Source of the DNA: an uncultured Microbacterium sp. | Lineage (GTDB): Bacteria; Actinomycetota; Actinomycetes; Actinomycetales; Microbacteriaceae | Length of the DNA: 64,000 nt | NCBI RefSeq assembly: GCF_947488465.1 | Contig: NZ_CANKZA010000003.1 | Span: 310,001-374,000 of the forward strand | Direction of reading: 5' to 3' | In this document: piece by piece, positions 8,236 through 17,356 of the stretch | Numbering within the stretch: the first letter of the stretch is position 1 | How the letters are laid out: each line of letters starts with the position of its first letter | Made by a program: the position numbers and the translations under genes | The notes under the pieces: model-generated | What the model saw: only the letters and a program-made list of their open reading frames with translations | Told to the model about the DNA's origin: nothing | Databases searched by the model: none

Positions 8236-9129
8236 GTGCTCATGTACACGGCGGATCTCACCGATGCTCTGCAGCTGCGCGGCGGCGTGGTCCGAACGTC
8301 GGCTCTGCGGAGGCTGGGGGCCACCGCATCCGACATCAGACGGGCGCTCCGCACCGGTGAGCTCGTGCGACTTCGAGAAGGCGTGCTCGCGCTCCCGTCC
8401 GCCGATCCGGAGGTACGGGATGCCGCCCGCCACGGTGGAGAGGTCGCGTGTGTCAGCGCGCTGCGTCGCGTGGGCGTGTGGATCTTCGACCCGCTCGATC
8501 CGACGCGCCCGGTTCACGCGCTCCATGTGTGGGTGGGGGGATCCGGCCGTCGGCATCGTCATGGTCCCTGTGCGTGCATCACCCACAACGACGCCGGCAG
8601 CTCAGGGTTCGGGCGCACGTCGATCGTGCTGGCGCTCGTCCAGGTCGCGCGCTGTCAGGGTGCTGAGTGCTTCTTCGCGGCATTCGAGTCGGCATGGCAC
8701 CTCGGACTCCTGACCCGCCGGATGCGCAAAGAGGTGCGGGCCGGTCTGTCGGCGTCGATGCGGTACCTCGTCGATCTTGCGCGCCCCGACGCCGATAGCG
8801 GGCTCGAGTCGCTGCTCCGGCTGCGCCTGCACCGGATCGGCATCACGTTGCAGACCCAGGTGTGGATCGCCGAGATAGCTGGGCGTGTGGATTTTCTCCT
8901 CGACGGCATCCTGATTCTCGAGACGGACGGCCGCGAGAATCACGATGGTCCCTCTCGACGTCACCAGGATCTCCTCCGGGATGCGCGTACGGCGGCACTC
9001 GGTTTCGACACCCTCCGCTTCGACTACGCGATGGTGATCCACGACTGGCCGGTGGTCGAGGCGGCGATCCTCGCCCGGCGACGGTTGCTCGGCTCGCGAC
9101 TCGGTCGTATGGCCGGTGTTCTTCGCTGA
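8236..9129 (+). CDS. DUF559 (Vsr/PD-(D/E)XK-like) domain protein
   Basis: The protein has 297 residues. The N-terminal third resembles the winged-helix domain seen in AbiEi-type antitoxin-like proteins (GGVVRTSALRRLGATASDIR, then ELVRLREGVLAL). The C-terminal domain has the layout of DUF559/very-short-patch-repair-like nucleases: RVDFLLDG, LILETDGRENH and a downstream RRHQDLLRDARTAALGF helix. The Asp, the Glu-Thr-Asp and the later Arg/Asp fit a PD-(D/E)XK active site. The start is GTG 8236 or ATG 8242; neither has a clear ribosome site. No partner toxin or methylase is adjacent. Such genes are scattered and multi-copy in Microbacterium relatives. A DNA-cleaving activity is inferred, not shown. 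Confidence 0.72.
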   Translation: MLMYTADLTDALQLRGGVVRTSALRRLGATASDIRRALRTGELVRLREGVLALPSADPEVRDAARHGGEVACVSALRRVGVWIFDPLDPTRPVHALHVWVGGSGRRHRHGPCACITHNDAGSSGFGRTSIVLALVQVARCQGAECFFAAFESAWHLGLLTRRMRKEVRAGLSASMRYLVDLARPDADSGLESLLRLRLHRIGITLQTQVWIAEIAGRVDFLLDGILILETDGRENHDGPSRRHQDLLRDARTAALGFDTLRFDYAMVIHDWPVVEAAILARRRLLGSRLGRMAGVLR

Positions 9130-9241
9130 GGCGCATCCGACCCACGAGACAGCTTCCGCACCACCGGCCATGCGACCGAGCCACCCCCTCGACCCGACGA
9201 GGCGGCGGATGCCAGAGGAAGCACCAGGCGGCGCTGACCGA

Positions 9242-9253
9242 TACCCTGGGAAC
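9242..9253 (+). promoter_or_regulatory. -10 element of dapA (leaderless type)
   Basis: TACCCT (9242-9247), six bases, ATG at 9254. This selects 9254 over an earlier in-frame start at 9116. Confidence 0.55.
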
Positions 9254-10231
9254 ATGACGCACACGGGCAACCCCTTCGGACAGGTCCTCGTCGCGCTCGT
9301 CACTCCGATGACGGCCGACGGTGAGGTCGATTGGGCTGCCGTCGAGAAGCACATGGATGACGTCATCACTGCAGGTGCGGACGGCATCGTCGTCACGGGG
9401 ACGACCGGGGAGACGAGCACCCTCACCGACCCGGAGAAGCTCAAGCTGGTCGAAATCGGCAAGTCGGTCGCGGCCGGTCGCGCCAAGATCATCACCGGCG
9501 GCGGATCGAACGAGACCGCCCACGCGATCGAGCTCTACAAGGCGAGCGAGAAGGCCGGCGCAGACGGCATCATGATCGTCACGCCCTATTACAACAAGCC
9601 GACGCAGGCGGGCATTCTGACGCACTTCCGGCTTGTCGCCGACGCGACCGATTTGCCCGTGATCCTCTACGACATCCCCGGACGCACGGGTGTGCCCATC
9701 ACGTACGAGACGATTCTGCGTCTCGCCAAACACCCCAACATCCTCGCGATCAAGGACGCCAAGGGCGACTTCAGCGAGGTCAGTCGCGTGCTGAACCAGA
9801 CCGACCTCATGTATTTCTCCGGAGATGACTCGAACGCGCTCCCGCACATGGCGATCGGTGCGACGGGGCTCATCGGTGTGACCGCGAACGTCGCCGCAGC
9901 GCCGTACCGCGTGATGGTGGATGCCGTGAACCGCGGGGACCTGGCTGCCGCCACCGCGGCGCACAAGAGCCTCGAACCTCTCGTCCGCGCCGTCATGACC
10001 CACGTCCCCGGCACCGTGAGCGCGAAGTACATCCTGCACGGCCTCGGACGTATCTCGAGCCCCCGCGTCCGCCTGCCCCTCGTGGGGCCGGAGGAGTGGG
10101 AGGCCGCCCTCATCGAAGACGAGCTGGCGCTCGTCACCGGCGTCGCTGGCGCCGACTTCTCGAACTTCCGCCCCGACCGCAATGCGGCCGCCGGTGGAGC
10201 ACTACCCAAGGTGCACGGCACGACCCGCTGA
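9254..10231 (+). CDS. dapA: 4-hydroxy-tetrahydrodipicolinate synthase
   Basis: It condenses pyruvate with aspartate semialdehyde, the first committed step to DAP and lysine. The protein has 325 residues. The pyruvate-binding GTTGE is at 49-53, YYNKP at 112-116, the catalytic Tyr in YDIPGR (139-144), and the Schiff-base Lys167 in LAIKDAK. Substrate-channel residues follow in YFSGDDSNALP. The start is fixed by the -10 spacing and by homology. RNase J follows 49 bases later, an arrangement common in actinobacteria. Confidence 0.96.
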   Translation: MTHTGNPFGQVLVALVTPMTADGEVDWAAVEKHMDDVITAGADGIVVTGTTGETSTLTDPEKLKLVEIGKSVAAGRAKIITGGGSNETAHAIELYKASEKAGADGIMIVTPYYNKPTQAGILTHFRLVADATDLPVILYDIPGRTGVPITYETILRLAKHPNILAIKDAKGDFSEVSRVLNQTDLMYFSGDDSNALPHMAIGATGLIGVTANVAAAPYRVMVDAVNRGDLAAATAAHKSLEPLVRAVMTHVPGTVSAKYILHGLGRISSPRVRLPLVGPEEWEAALIEDELALVTGVAGADFSNFRPDRNAAAGGALPKVHGTTR

Positions 10232-10280
10232 CACCGCAACATCTGAACGCGGATGCTGAGGCATCTGAAGGAGGCACCCG

Positions 10281-11957
10281 ATGCCCAAGAACGTCTACGA
10301 CCCGCCCGCCCTCGAAAAGGGCACCCTGCGCGTCATTCCCCTCGGCGGCCTCGCCGAAATCGGTCGCAACATGACCGTCTTCGAATTCGACGGCAAGCTG
10401 CTGATCGTCGACTGCGGCGTGCTGTTCCCGGAGGAGCACCAGCCCGGAGTCGACCTGATCCTGCCCGACTTCGAGCCGATCAAGACCCGGCTCGACGACA
10501 TCGTCGGGGTTGTTCTCACGCACGGCCACGAAGACCACATCGGCGCCGTGCCCTACCTGCTGCGTCTCAAGGGCGACATCCCGCTGATCGGTTCGAAGTT
10601 GACCCTCGCGCTCGTCGAGGCGAAGCTCAAGGAGCACCGCATCAAGCCGTACACGCTCACGGTCGCGGAAGGCCAAGAAGAGGAGATCGGCCCGTTCGAC
10701 CTCGAGTTCATCGCCGTCAATCACTCGATCCCCGATGCGCTCGCCGTCGCGATCCACACGGATGCCGGCACCGTGCTCGCGACCGGCGACTTCAAGATGG
10801 ACCAGTTGCCTCTCGACGGCCGCCTGACGGACCTCCGCGCGTTCGCCAGCCTCGGTGAGGACGGAGTCGACCTCTTCATGGTCGACTCGACGAACGCCGA
10901 CGTCCCGGGCTTCACGCCGCTCGAGCGGGCCATCGGCCCCGTACTCGACCAGGTGATCGCGAAGGCCCCGCGCCGAGTGATCGTCGCGAGCTTCTCGAGC
11001 CACGTGCACCGCGTGCAGCAGGTCATCGACGCCGCCGCGGCCAACGGCCGCCGCGTCGCCTTCCTCGGCCGCTCGATGGTGCGCAACATGACCATCGCCG
11101 AGGACCTCGGCTACCTCACGGTGCCGCAGGGTGTGCTGATCGACTACAAAAAGGCCAAGGACCTTCCTGACGACAAGATCGTCTACATGTCGACGGGCTC
11201 CCAGGGTGAGCCGATGGCCGTCCTCAGTCGGATGGCCAACATGGACCATGCGATCGAGATCGGCGCGGGCGACACCGTGATCCTCGCCTCGAGCCTCATC
11301 CCCGGCAACGAGAACGCGGTCTACCGGGTCATCGACGGACTCACGAAGCTCGGTGCCAACGTTGTCCATAAGGGCAACGCGAAGGTACACGTATCCGGCC
11401 ACGCGGCCGCTGGCGAACTTCTCTATTGCTACAACATCCTGAAGCCGCGCAATGTCATGCCCATCCACGGCGAGTACCGTCACCTGATCGCGAACGCAAA
11501 GCTCGCGCAGGACACCGGCATCCCCGAGGAGAACGTCATCATCGCGGAGAACGGCACGGTCGTCGATATGCAGGGCGGCATCGTGAAGGTCGTCGGCCAG
11601 CTCGACCTCGGCTTCGTCTACGTCGATGGCTCGACCGTCGGTGAAATCACCGATGCCGATCTCAAAGACCGCCGCACGCTCGGCGAAGAGGGTTTCATCT
11701 CGATCATCGTCGTGGTTGATTCGGCCACCGGCAAGATCATCACGGGCCCCGAGATCCACGCGCGCGGCTTCGCCGAGGACGACAAGGTGTTCGACGACGT
11801 CAAGCCGAAGATCGCCGCGGCCCTCGCCGAGGCTGCGCAGTCGGGCGTCCGTGATTCCCACGCCCTCTCTCAGGTCGTCCGTCGCACGATCGGCCGGTGG
11901 GTCAACCAGCGCCTGCGTCGACGCCCGATGATCGTGCCGCTCGTCATCGAGGCGTAA
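10281..11957 (+). CDS. rnj: ribonuclease J
   Basis: RNase J is a metallo-beta-lactamase/beta-CASP nuclease with 5'-3' exo- and endonuclease activity in RNA processing. The protein has 558 residues. The metal motif HxHxDH is HGHEDH (81-86); further ligands lie in VNHSIPDAL and ATGDFKMD; the beta-CASP segment includes MSTGSQGEP and VSGHAAAGEL. The ATG at 10281 has an excellent GAAGGAGG ribosome site, unlike most first genes here. Length and C-terminal domain are complete. Confidence 0.95.
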   Translation: MPKNVYDPPALEKGTLRVIPLGGLAEIGRNMTVFEFDGKLLIVDCGVLFPEEHQPGVDLILPDFEPIKTRLDDIVGVVLTHGHEDHIGAVPYLLRLKGDIPLIGSKLTLALVEAKLKEHRIKPYTLTVAEGQEEEIGPFDLEFIAVNHSIPDALAVAIHTDAGTVLATGDFKMDQLPLDGRLTDLRAFASLGEDGVDLFMVDSTNADVPGFTPLERAIGPVLDQVIAKAPRRVIVASFSSHVHRVQQVIDAAAANGRRVAFLGRSMVRNMTIAEDLGYLTVPQGVLIDYKKAKDLPDDKIVYMSTGSQGEPMAVLSRMANMDHAIEIGAGDTVILASSLIPGNENAVYRVIDGLTKLGANVVHKGNAKVHVSGHAAAGELLYCYNILKPRNVMPIHGEYRHLIANAKLAQDTGIPEENVIIAENGTVVDMQGGIVKVVGQLDLGFVYVDGSTVGEITDADLKDRRTLGEEGFISIIVVVDSATGKIITGPEIHARGFAEDDKVFDDVKPKIAAALAEAAQSGVRDSHALSQVVRRTIGRWVNQRLRRRPMIVPLVIEA

Positions 11958-11968
11958 CACCGGCGAGC

Positions 11969-11980
11969 TACTGTCTGGAC
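11969..11980 (+). promoter_or_regulatory. -10 element of a GNAT gene (leaderless type)
   Basis: TACTGT (11969-11974), six bases, ATG at 11981. Confidence 0.5.
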
Positions 11981-12475
11981 ATGCCCGCTTCGTTCCGTGT
12001 TCGTCCCGCCACTCAGGCGGATGGCGCGTTCCTGGCGGACATGATCGTCGAGGCCGCCAACTGGCGCCAGGGTGGGGCGCGTCCCCGACACGACATCATT
12101 GCCCATCCGGACCACAGCCGTTACGTTTCGGGCTGGATGCGGCCGGGCGATGCCGGATTCGTCGCGATCGACGGCAACGGGGAGGCGGTCGGTGCCGCGT
12201 GGTACCGGATGCTGCCGCGCACCGATCCCGGATTCGGCTACGTGGGGACGGGGGTTCCCGAGCTCATCATCGGCGTGCGGCCGATCTGGCGCGCCCACGG
12301 TGTGGGCCGCGCGCTTCTGCAGCACTTGTGTGCGCACGCGCGTACGCAGGGATTCGCCCGGATCAGTCTGTCGGTCGAGCGCGGAAACTTCGCATCCTCG
12401 CTCTATCGCAGCGAGGGATTCGCGGTCACCACGCCCGGCATCGGACGCGACACGATGGTCAAGCGTCTCCGCTGA
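11981..12475 (+). CDS. GNAT family N-acetyltransferase
   Basis: This 164-residue protein has clear acetyl-CoA motif A (LIIGVRPIWRAHGVGRALL) and the SVERGNFASSLYRSEGF segment that follows it in RimI-like members. The acceptor is unknown. The start is chosen because ATG 11981 lies six bases after a TANNNT hexamer; a frame reaching back to 11897 runs inside rnj. It is probably transcribed on its own between rnj and ftsK. Confidence 0.85.
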   Translation: MPASFRVRPATQADGAFLADMIVEAANWRQGGARPRHDIIAHPDHSRYVSGWMRPGDAGFVAIDGNGEAVGAAWYRMLPRTDPGFGYVGTGVPELIIGVRPIWRAHGVGRALLQHLCAHARTQGFARISLSVERGNFASSLYRSEGFAVTTPGIGRDTMVKRLR

Positions 12476-12526
12476 CGCCGACGATCGCGGGCCGCGTCAA
12501 TCCGCGGGTTTCCCGGGTTCGGCGCC

Positions 12527-12538
12527 TACCGTGGGGTA
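12527..12538 (+). promoter_or_regulatory. -10 element of ftsK (leaderless type)
   Basis: TACCGT (12527-12532), six bases, ATG at 12539. Confidence 0.55.
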
Positions 12539-15241
12539 ATGGCCAGGAGCACCAGCACGCCCACGAACGCCCGCGCGTCCGCGAAGGGCTCCTCCCCGCG
12601 CGCCCGCAAGAGCGAGCCGGCGCCGAAGCGCTACGTCGACGAGGCGGAGAAGCCGCCGGTAATCGTCCGCTCATGGATGGGCCTCGCCCACATGACCGGC
12701 GGGATGTTCCGCGCGTTCGGGCCGGAGACCCTCGAGAAAGACCAGCGCCGCGATGGCTTCCCGTTCCTGCTGGTGTTGCTCGCGGTCGCCGGCGCGGTCG
12801 TCGAGTGGTTCCTGATCGGTACCGAGGTCGGAACCAATATCAGTGCCTACACTGCGGGTGCGATGATCGGCCGTGTCGCGTTCATCATGCCGGTGCTCCT
12901 GCTGCTCCTCGCGGGGTGGCTGTTCCGGCATCCGTCGTCCGTGCACGACAACGGGCGGATCGGCATCGGCTTCGGCCTGTTCGTCCTCTCGATCGCGGGC
13001 TTCTGCCACGTCGCCGGCAACCGGCCGCAGCCGAAAGAGGGCCTGCCGCCCCTGAGCGAGGCGGGCGGGCTGTTCGGCTGGATGATCGGCGAGCCGCTCA
13101 CCCTCCTCACGAGCATCGGCGCATACCTGGTCCTCGGCATCCTCACGGTGCTCAGCATTCTGATCCTCACCAAGACCCCGCCGAACCGTATCGGGCGCCG
13201 TCTCGGCGACCTGTACGCCTGGATGTTCGGGGCCGAGCGCCCCGAACCCGCCGACCCGTCCGGCACGGCGCCGACGGTCGCTTTCACCAGCGCCGATGAG
13301 GACGAGAAGGATGCCGGGACCCCCTGGTGGCGCCGCAACAAGACCGGCCGTGAAGAGGACGTCGACGGCCACCTCGGCTCCGATGACCTCACGGCACTGC
13401 TGACACCCTCGGGTGCCGGCGGGTTCGAACAGGCGATCGCGTCTCCGGTGGTTCCCGCGGTCCCGCCGGTTCCGCCGATGCCCGACGCGGCGACCGAGAT
13501 CATCGACCCCGCCGTCATCGCGCACGCCAAGAATGCGCGCAAGACCGACACCGGCATCCGGGAAGACAGTGGCGAGATCATCCTCGACGACGGAATCCTG
13601 CCCGGAATCTCGGGCCTCGGTGACGACCACGACGGTCGCCCGCCGGTTCCGCCCTACCGGCTTCCGTCGGTCGCGGCGCTCGCAGAGGGAACGCCGCACA
13701 AGGCCCGCTCCGAGGCGAACGACATCATCGTCCGCGCGATCATGGGCGTGTTCGAGCAGTTCTCGGTCGACGCGCGGGTGACGGGCTTCTCTCGGGGGCC
13801 GACCGTCACGCAGTACGAGATTTCGCTCGGCCTGGGCGTGAAAGTGGAGCGCATCACCGCGCTCACCAACAACATCTCCTATGCGGTCGCCTCCAACGAG
13901 GTGCGCATCCTGGCACCGATTCCGGGCAAAAGCGCGATCGGCGTCGAGATCCCCAACACCGACCGCGAGATCGTCACGCTCGGCGACGTGCTGCGGTCGA
14001 ACGCCGCGGTCAGCCAGACGCACCCCATGACGATCGGCGTCGGCAAGGACGTCGGTGGCGGCTATGTCGTGGCCAACCTCGCCAAGATGCCCCACCTGCT
14101 GGTCGCCGGTTCGACCGGATCGGGAAAGTCGAGCTTCGTCAACTCGATGATCACGAGCCTGCTGATGCGCGCCAAGCCGTCCGAGGTGCGGATGGTGCTG
14201 ATCGACCCGAAGCGTGTGGAACTCACGAGCTACGCCGGCGTTCCGCACCTGATCACGCCGATCATCACGAACCCGAAGAAGGCGGCCGAGGCGCTGCAGT
14301 GGGTCGTGAAAGAGATGGACATGCGCTACGACGACCTCGCGTCGTTCGGGTTCCGCCATATCGACGACTTCAACAAGGCTGTCATCGCGGGCGAGATCAA
14401 CCTGCCGGTGGGCAGCGAACGCGTCCTGAAGCCCTACCCGTACCTGCTGGTGGTCGTCGATGAGCTCGCCGACCTCATGATGGTCGCGCCGCGCGATGTC
14501 GAAGACTCGATCGTCCGCATCACGCAGCTCGCTCGAGCCAGCGGCATCCACCTCGTCCTTGCCACCCAGCGACCGTCGGTCGACGTCGTCACAGGGCTCA
14601 TCAAGGCGAACGTCCCCTCTCGCCTGGCCTTCGCCGTGACGAGCGTCACCGATTCGCGGGTCATCCTCGATCAGCCTGGGGCCGACCGCCTCATCGGCCA
14701 GGGCGATGCCCTCTTCCTCCCCATGGGGGCGTCCAAGTCGGTCCGTGTGCAGGGCGCCTGGGTCGCCGAGAGCGAGATCGAAAAGGTCGTCGAACACGTC
14801 AAGAAACAGGCGCGTCCGGACTATCGGGCCGACGTCGCCGCCGTTGCGGAGAAGAAGGAGATCGACGCCGACATCGGTGACGATCTGGAACTTCTCCTGG
14901 CCGCGGCGGAACAGATCATCTCGACCCAGTTCGGATCGACCTCGATGCTGCAGCGCAAGCTCCGCGTCGGCTTCGCCAAGGCGGGGCGGTTGATGGACCT
15001 GCTCGAATCGCGCGAGATCGTGGGGCCCTCCGAGGGGTCGAAAGCTCGCGACGTCCTCGTCACTCCCGAGCAGCTTCCCGAGGTCCTGGCGCGCCTGCGG
15101 GGCGTCGCTCCGGCGACACCTGCGGCCGCGCCGGCCGACGGGTACGGACCGGATGCCGTGGACACCCAGTTCGACGGCTATGAGGTCGTCGAGAGCGACG
15201 ACGGGTCTGAGGATGCCTGGGGTCTGACGGGACGGGATTGA
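12539..15241 (+). CDS. ftsK: DNA translocase FtsK
   Basis: FtsK pumps chromosome ends through the closing septum and activates dimer resolution. The product has 900 residues. After a basic N-terminus, four hydrophobic helices span about residues 80-215. A low-complexity linker with acidic and proline-rich parts follows. The motor then begins, with the Walker A GSTGSGKS near residue 525, Walker [14 protein letters not shown], and the RecA-like core through VFAVTS-like strands. The C-terminal gamma winged helix ([20 protein letters not shown]) that reads KOPS sites is present. The protein is full length. Confidence 0.96.
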   Translation: MARSTSTPTNARASAKGSSPRARKSEPAPKRYVDEAEKPPVIVRSWMGLAHMTGGMFRAFGPETLEKDQRRDGFPFLLVLLAVAGAVVEWFLIGTEVGTNISAYTAGAMIGRVAFIMPVLLLLLAGWLFRHPSSVHDNGRIGIGFGLFVLSIAGFCHVAGNRPQPKEGLPPLSEAGGLFGWMIGEPLTLLTSIGAYLVLGILTVLSILILTKTPPNRIGRRLGDLYAWMFGAERPEPADPSGTAPTVAFTSADEDEKDAGTPWWRRNKTGREEDVDGHLGSDDLTALLTPSGAGGFEQAIASPVVPAVPPVPPMPDAATEIIDPAVIAHAKNARKTDTGIREDSGEIILDDGILPGISGLGDDHDGRPPVPPYRLPSVAALAEGTPHKARSEANDIIVRAIMGVFEQFSVDARVTGFSRGPTVTQYEISLGLGVKVERITALTNNISYAVASNEVRILAPIPGKSAIGVEIPNTDREIVTLGDVLRSNAAVSQTHPMTIGVGKDVGGGYVVANLAKMPHLLVAGSTGSGKSSFVNSMITSLLMRAKPSEVRMVLIDPKRVELTSYAGVPHLITPIITNPKKAAEALQWVVKEMDMRYDDLASFGFRHIDDFNKAVIAGEINLPVGSERVLKPYPYLLVVVDELADLMMVAPRDVEDSIVRITQLARASGIHLVLATQRPSVDVVTGLIKANVPSRLAFAVTSVTDSRVILDQPGADRLIGQGDALFLPMGASKSVRVQGAWVAESEIEKVVEHVKKQARPDYRADVAAVAEKKEIDADIGDDLELLLAAAEQIISTQFGSTSMLQRKLRVGFAKAGRLMDLLESREIVGPSEGSKARDVLVTPEQLPEVLARLRGVAPATPAAAPADGYGPDAVDTQFDGYEVVESDDGSEDAWGLTGRD

Positions 15242-15266
15242 CCGGGGATTGAGCCCGGCAGTTCGG

Positions 15267-15278
15267 TAGGCTCGGCGC
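15267..15278 (+). promoter_or_regulatory. -10 element of pgsA (leaderless type)
   Basis: TAGGCT (15267-15272), six bases, GTG at 15279. Confidence 0.55.
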
Positions 15279-15860
15279 GTGAGCATCCCTCGGCAGTTGC
15301 CCAACGCGATCACGATCGTGCGCATTCTGTGCGCGCCGGTCTTCCTCTGGATGCTGCTGGCAGACGGGGGCTCCGACGGGGCGCTCCGCTGGTGGGCGGC
15401 GGTGCTTTTCATCGTCGCGATCGCGACCGACGGCATCGACGGATATCTGGCGCGCAAGTACGAGATCGTGACCGACCTCGGCAAGCTTCTCGATCCGATC
15501 GCCGACAAGGTGCTCACCGGATTCGCGTTCATCGGTTTGTCGATCCTTGCGGAACTACCCTGGTGGGTCACGATCGTCGTCCTCGTGCGGGAGGTGGGCG
15601 TGACCGTCCACCGCCTGCTGGTCGCGAGCACACACGTCGTCGCAGCCGCGTGGATGGGAAAGCTCAAGACCGTCGCCCAAGCTGTCGCCCTGTCCCTTGC
15701 TCTCCTGCCGCTCTGGACGATCGTGGGCGAGTGGATTCACACGGTGAACACCGTGGCGATGTGGATCGCGGTCATCCTGACGATCGCGAGCGGCATCGAC
15801 TATGTCCTCACCGAGGTACGCGGAGCGCGCACCACGCGGTCACGGGGATCGGCATCGTGA
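15279..15860 (+). CDS. pgsA: CDP-diacylglycerol-glycerol-3-phosphate 3-phosphatidyltransferase
   Basis: This membrane enzyme makes phosphatidylglycerophosphate from CDP-diacylglycerol and glycerol-3-phosphate. The product has 193 residues, several hydrophobic helices, and the CDP-alcohol phosphotransferase signature D-G-x2-A-R-x8-G-x3-D-x3-D read in DGIDGYLARKYEIVTDLGKL followed by DPIADK. The opening LPNAITIVRI is typical of PgsA. The start is GTG. It overlaps cinA by four bases (GTGA), the common actinobacterial pgsA-cinA pair. Confidence 0.93.
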   Translation: MSIPRQLPNAITIVRILCAPVFLWMLLADGGSDGALRWWAAVLFIVAIATDGIDGYLARKYEIVTDLGKLLDPIADKVLTGFAFIGLSILAELPWWVTIVVLVREVGVTVHRLLVASTHVVAAAWMGKLKTVAQAVALSLALLPLWTIVGEWIHTVNTVAMWIAVILTIASGIDYVLTEVRGARTTRSRGSAS

Positions 15861-16411
15861 CCGCACTCGCGGGGCTGCCCGATCTGCCCGATCTTCCCGA
15901 AGACGTGGAAAGCACGTTGGTGTCCTCCGGTCGTCGCAACGAGTCCGAACGGCTGATCGATCGATTGAAGGATCTGGGCTGGACGGTCGCGATCGCGGAG
16001 TCGCTGACCGGGGGACTGGTCACCGCATCCCTCGTCGCGATCTCGGGCGCATCTCAGGTCGTCCGCGGCGGAGTTGTCGCCTACGCGACCGATGTGAAGG
16101 CGAGCGTTCTCGGGGTCGATCCGACGTTGCTGGAGGCGCATGGCCCGGTCCACCCCCGTGTGGCGCGACAAATGGCCGACGGCGTGCGTCGCGCCCTGGG
16201 GCATGATGGGGTCACGGCAGACGTCGGGATCGCGACGACCGGGATCGCCGGCCCGCTGTCGCCCGACGGCCAGCCGGTGGGTACGGTGCATCTGGCCGTC
16301 TCCACGCCACTGGGGTCGCGGGTCGAGTCGCTCGAACTCAGCGGGGATCGGGACTCGATCCGCGCCGAAGCCACCGCCCGTGCCATCCGGCTGGCGCTGG
16401 ATGCGCTCTGA
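15857..16411 (+). CDS. cinA: CinA family protein (nicotinamide-nucleotide amidohydrolase type)
   Basis: The protein has 184 residues and consists only of the CinA C-terminal (PncC) domain. Members with this domain deamidate NMN in pyridine-nucleotide recycling. Landmarks are IAESLTGGLVTASLVAISGA, GGVVAYATDVKASVLGV, and the STGIAGP-like ATTGIAGPLSPDG with VGTVHLAV. The N-terminal molybdopterin-like domain of full CinA is absent, as is usual in this group. It is co-translated with pgsA through a GTGA overlap. Confidence 0.88.
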   Translation: MTALAGLPDLPDLPEDVESTLVSSGRRNESERLIDRLKDLGWTVAIAESLTGGLVTASLVAISGASQVVRGGVVAYATDVKASVLGVDPTLLEAHGPVHPRVARQMADGVRRALGHDGVTADVGIATTGIAGPLSPDGQPVGTVHLAVSTPLGSRVESLELSGDRDSIRAEATARAIRLALDAL

Positions 16412-16565
16412 TCGTCGATGTCCGTGGGAATACCCGCTGTGACGACGGGGTTACGTACGAGCGATTCCCAACCATTCCACAGCGCACGGGGGATAGTGTG
16501 ACCAGCACATCCGGTACTGTTGTCCACCCGGGGCGCGCAATCACTGTCAGAGGAGGGGGCCCGAC
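16412..16565 (+). promoter_or_regulatory. clgR upstream region
   Basis: This 154-base gap holds two TANNNT hexamers, TAGTGT (16493-16498) and TACTGT (16515-16520), and a strong ribosome site AGAGGAGGGGG just before clgR. I could not identify a ClgR-binding site with confidence. Confidence 0.4.
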
Positions 16566-16886
16566 ATGATCCTGGTTCGTCAAGAGATCGGCGAAGTCCT
16601 GCGTGACTTCCGCCTGCAGAAGGGGCGCACCCTCCGCCAGGTTGCCGGCCGCGCGAGCGTGGCACTCGGCTATCTGAGCGAGGTCGAGCGCGGTCAGAAG
16701 GAAGCATCCAGCGAAATCCTCGCGTCGGTCGCCGACGCGTTGGATGTGCCCATTTCGATCATCATGCGCGAAGTCGGCGATCGTCTTTCCGTTCTCGAGG
16801 GTCTTCACGTGTTCCCCGACGTCGTTCCCGACGACTTGGCAGCGCTCGAGGACGACCTCATTCAGCCTGAGCTGTCGCTGCACTGA
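16566..16886 (+). CDS. clgR: ClgR-type helix-turn-helix regulator
   Basis: This is a 106-residue XRE-type DNA-binding protein. The helix-turn-helix is in LRQVAGRASVALGYLSEVER (about residues 24-43), and this sequence plus the position before DUF3046-recA-recX identify ClgR. In Streptomyces, Mycobacterium and Corynebacterium relatives ClgR activates clp protease and stress genes and is itself turned over by Clp; the short hydrophobic tail (PELSLH) could be a degron, which is inference. The ATG has an AGGAGG ribosome site. Confidence 0.9.
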   Translation: MILVRQEIGEVLRDFRLQKGRTLRQVAGRASVALGYLSEVERGQKEASSEILASVADALDVPISIIMREVGDRLSVLEGLHVFPDVVPDDLAALEDDLIQPELSLH

Positions 16887-16887
16887 C

Positions 16888-17118
16888 GTGCGCGTGAGCG
16901 AATTCGGCCGTGCGGTCGACGATGAGTTCGGCGCGCGCGGTGACTCGCTCGTCGCAGACCTCGCTCTGGCCCCGCTGGAGTATCGCACCGCCGCGGAAGC
17001 CCTCCGCGACGGTGTTCCGCCTCGCGAGGTATGGATCGCTCTCTGCGCCGCCACCGACGTCCCGCTCTCCCGACGTCATGGCGTCGGTCTTCTCGATGCG
17101 AACAAGAACACCCGCTGA
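16888..17118 (+). CDS. DUF3046 domain-containing protein
   Basis: This 76-residue protein is of unknown function and almost always lies between clgR and recA in actinobacteria. I take the GTG at 16888 as start, because family members begin M-R-x-S-E-F. It follows the clgR stop by one base and is therefore co-transcribed. No motifs suggest a catalytic role; its linkage hints at a part in the recombination or protease response. Confidence 0.85.
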   Translation: MRVSEFGRAVDDEFGARGDSLVADLALAPLEYRTAAEALRDGVPPREVWIALCAATDVPLSRRHGVGLLDANKNTR

Positions 17119-17141
17119 CGACGCCGCGCGGCGTGTCGCTT

Positions 17142-17171
17142 TCGTAATTCTGTTCGATTGGCACGTAGTCT
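17142..17171 (+). promoter_or_regulatory. SOS (LexA) box and -10 element of recA
   Basis: TCGTAATTCTGTTCGA (17142-17157) matches the actinobacterial SOS consensus TCGAAC-N4-GTTCGA at 10 of 12 defined positions, with a perfect right half. A TAGTCT -10 hexamer starts nine bases later (17166-17171), so LexA bound here would cover the -35 region. A leader of about 180 bases then runs to the recA ATG. Confidence 0.75.
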
Positions 17172-17356
17172 CCTGCACAAGAGGTGTCTGAGACGCGTTG
17201 TCCACCGTTTCGCGGGGAACCCCGACCCATGTCGGAGCCCCTCCCTAACGTGGACAACGTCAACAGACATCCCACGCCTTGTCGCAGAATCTTCCCCGTC
17301 GGGGTGGGTCGCGACAGCCTACAGGCCGCAGAACCACGAGCACGAAGGAGCACGTC

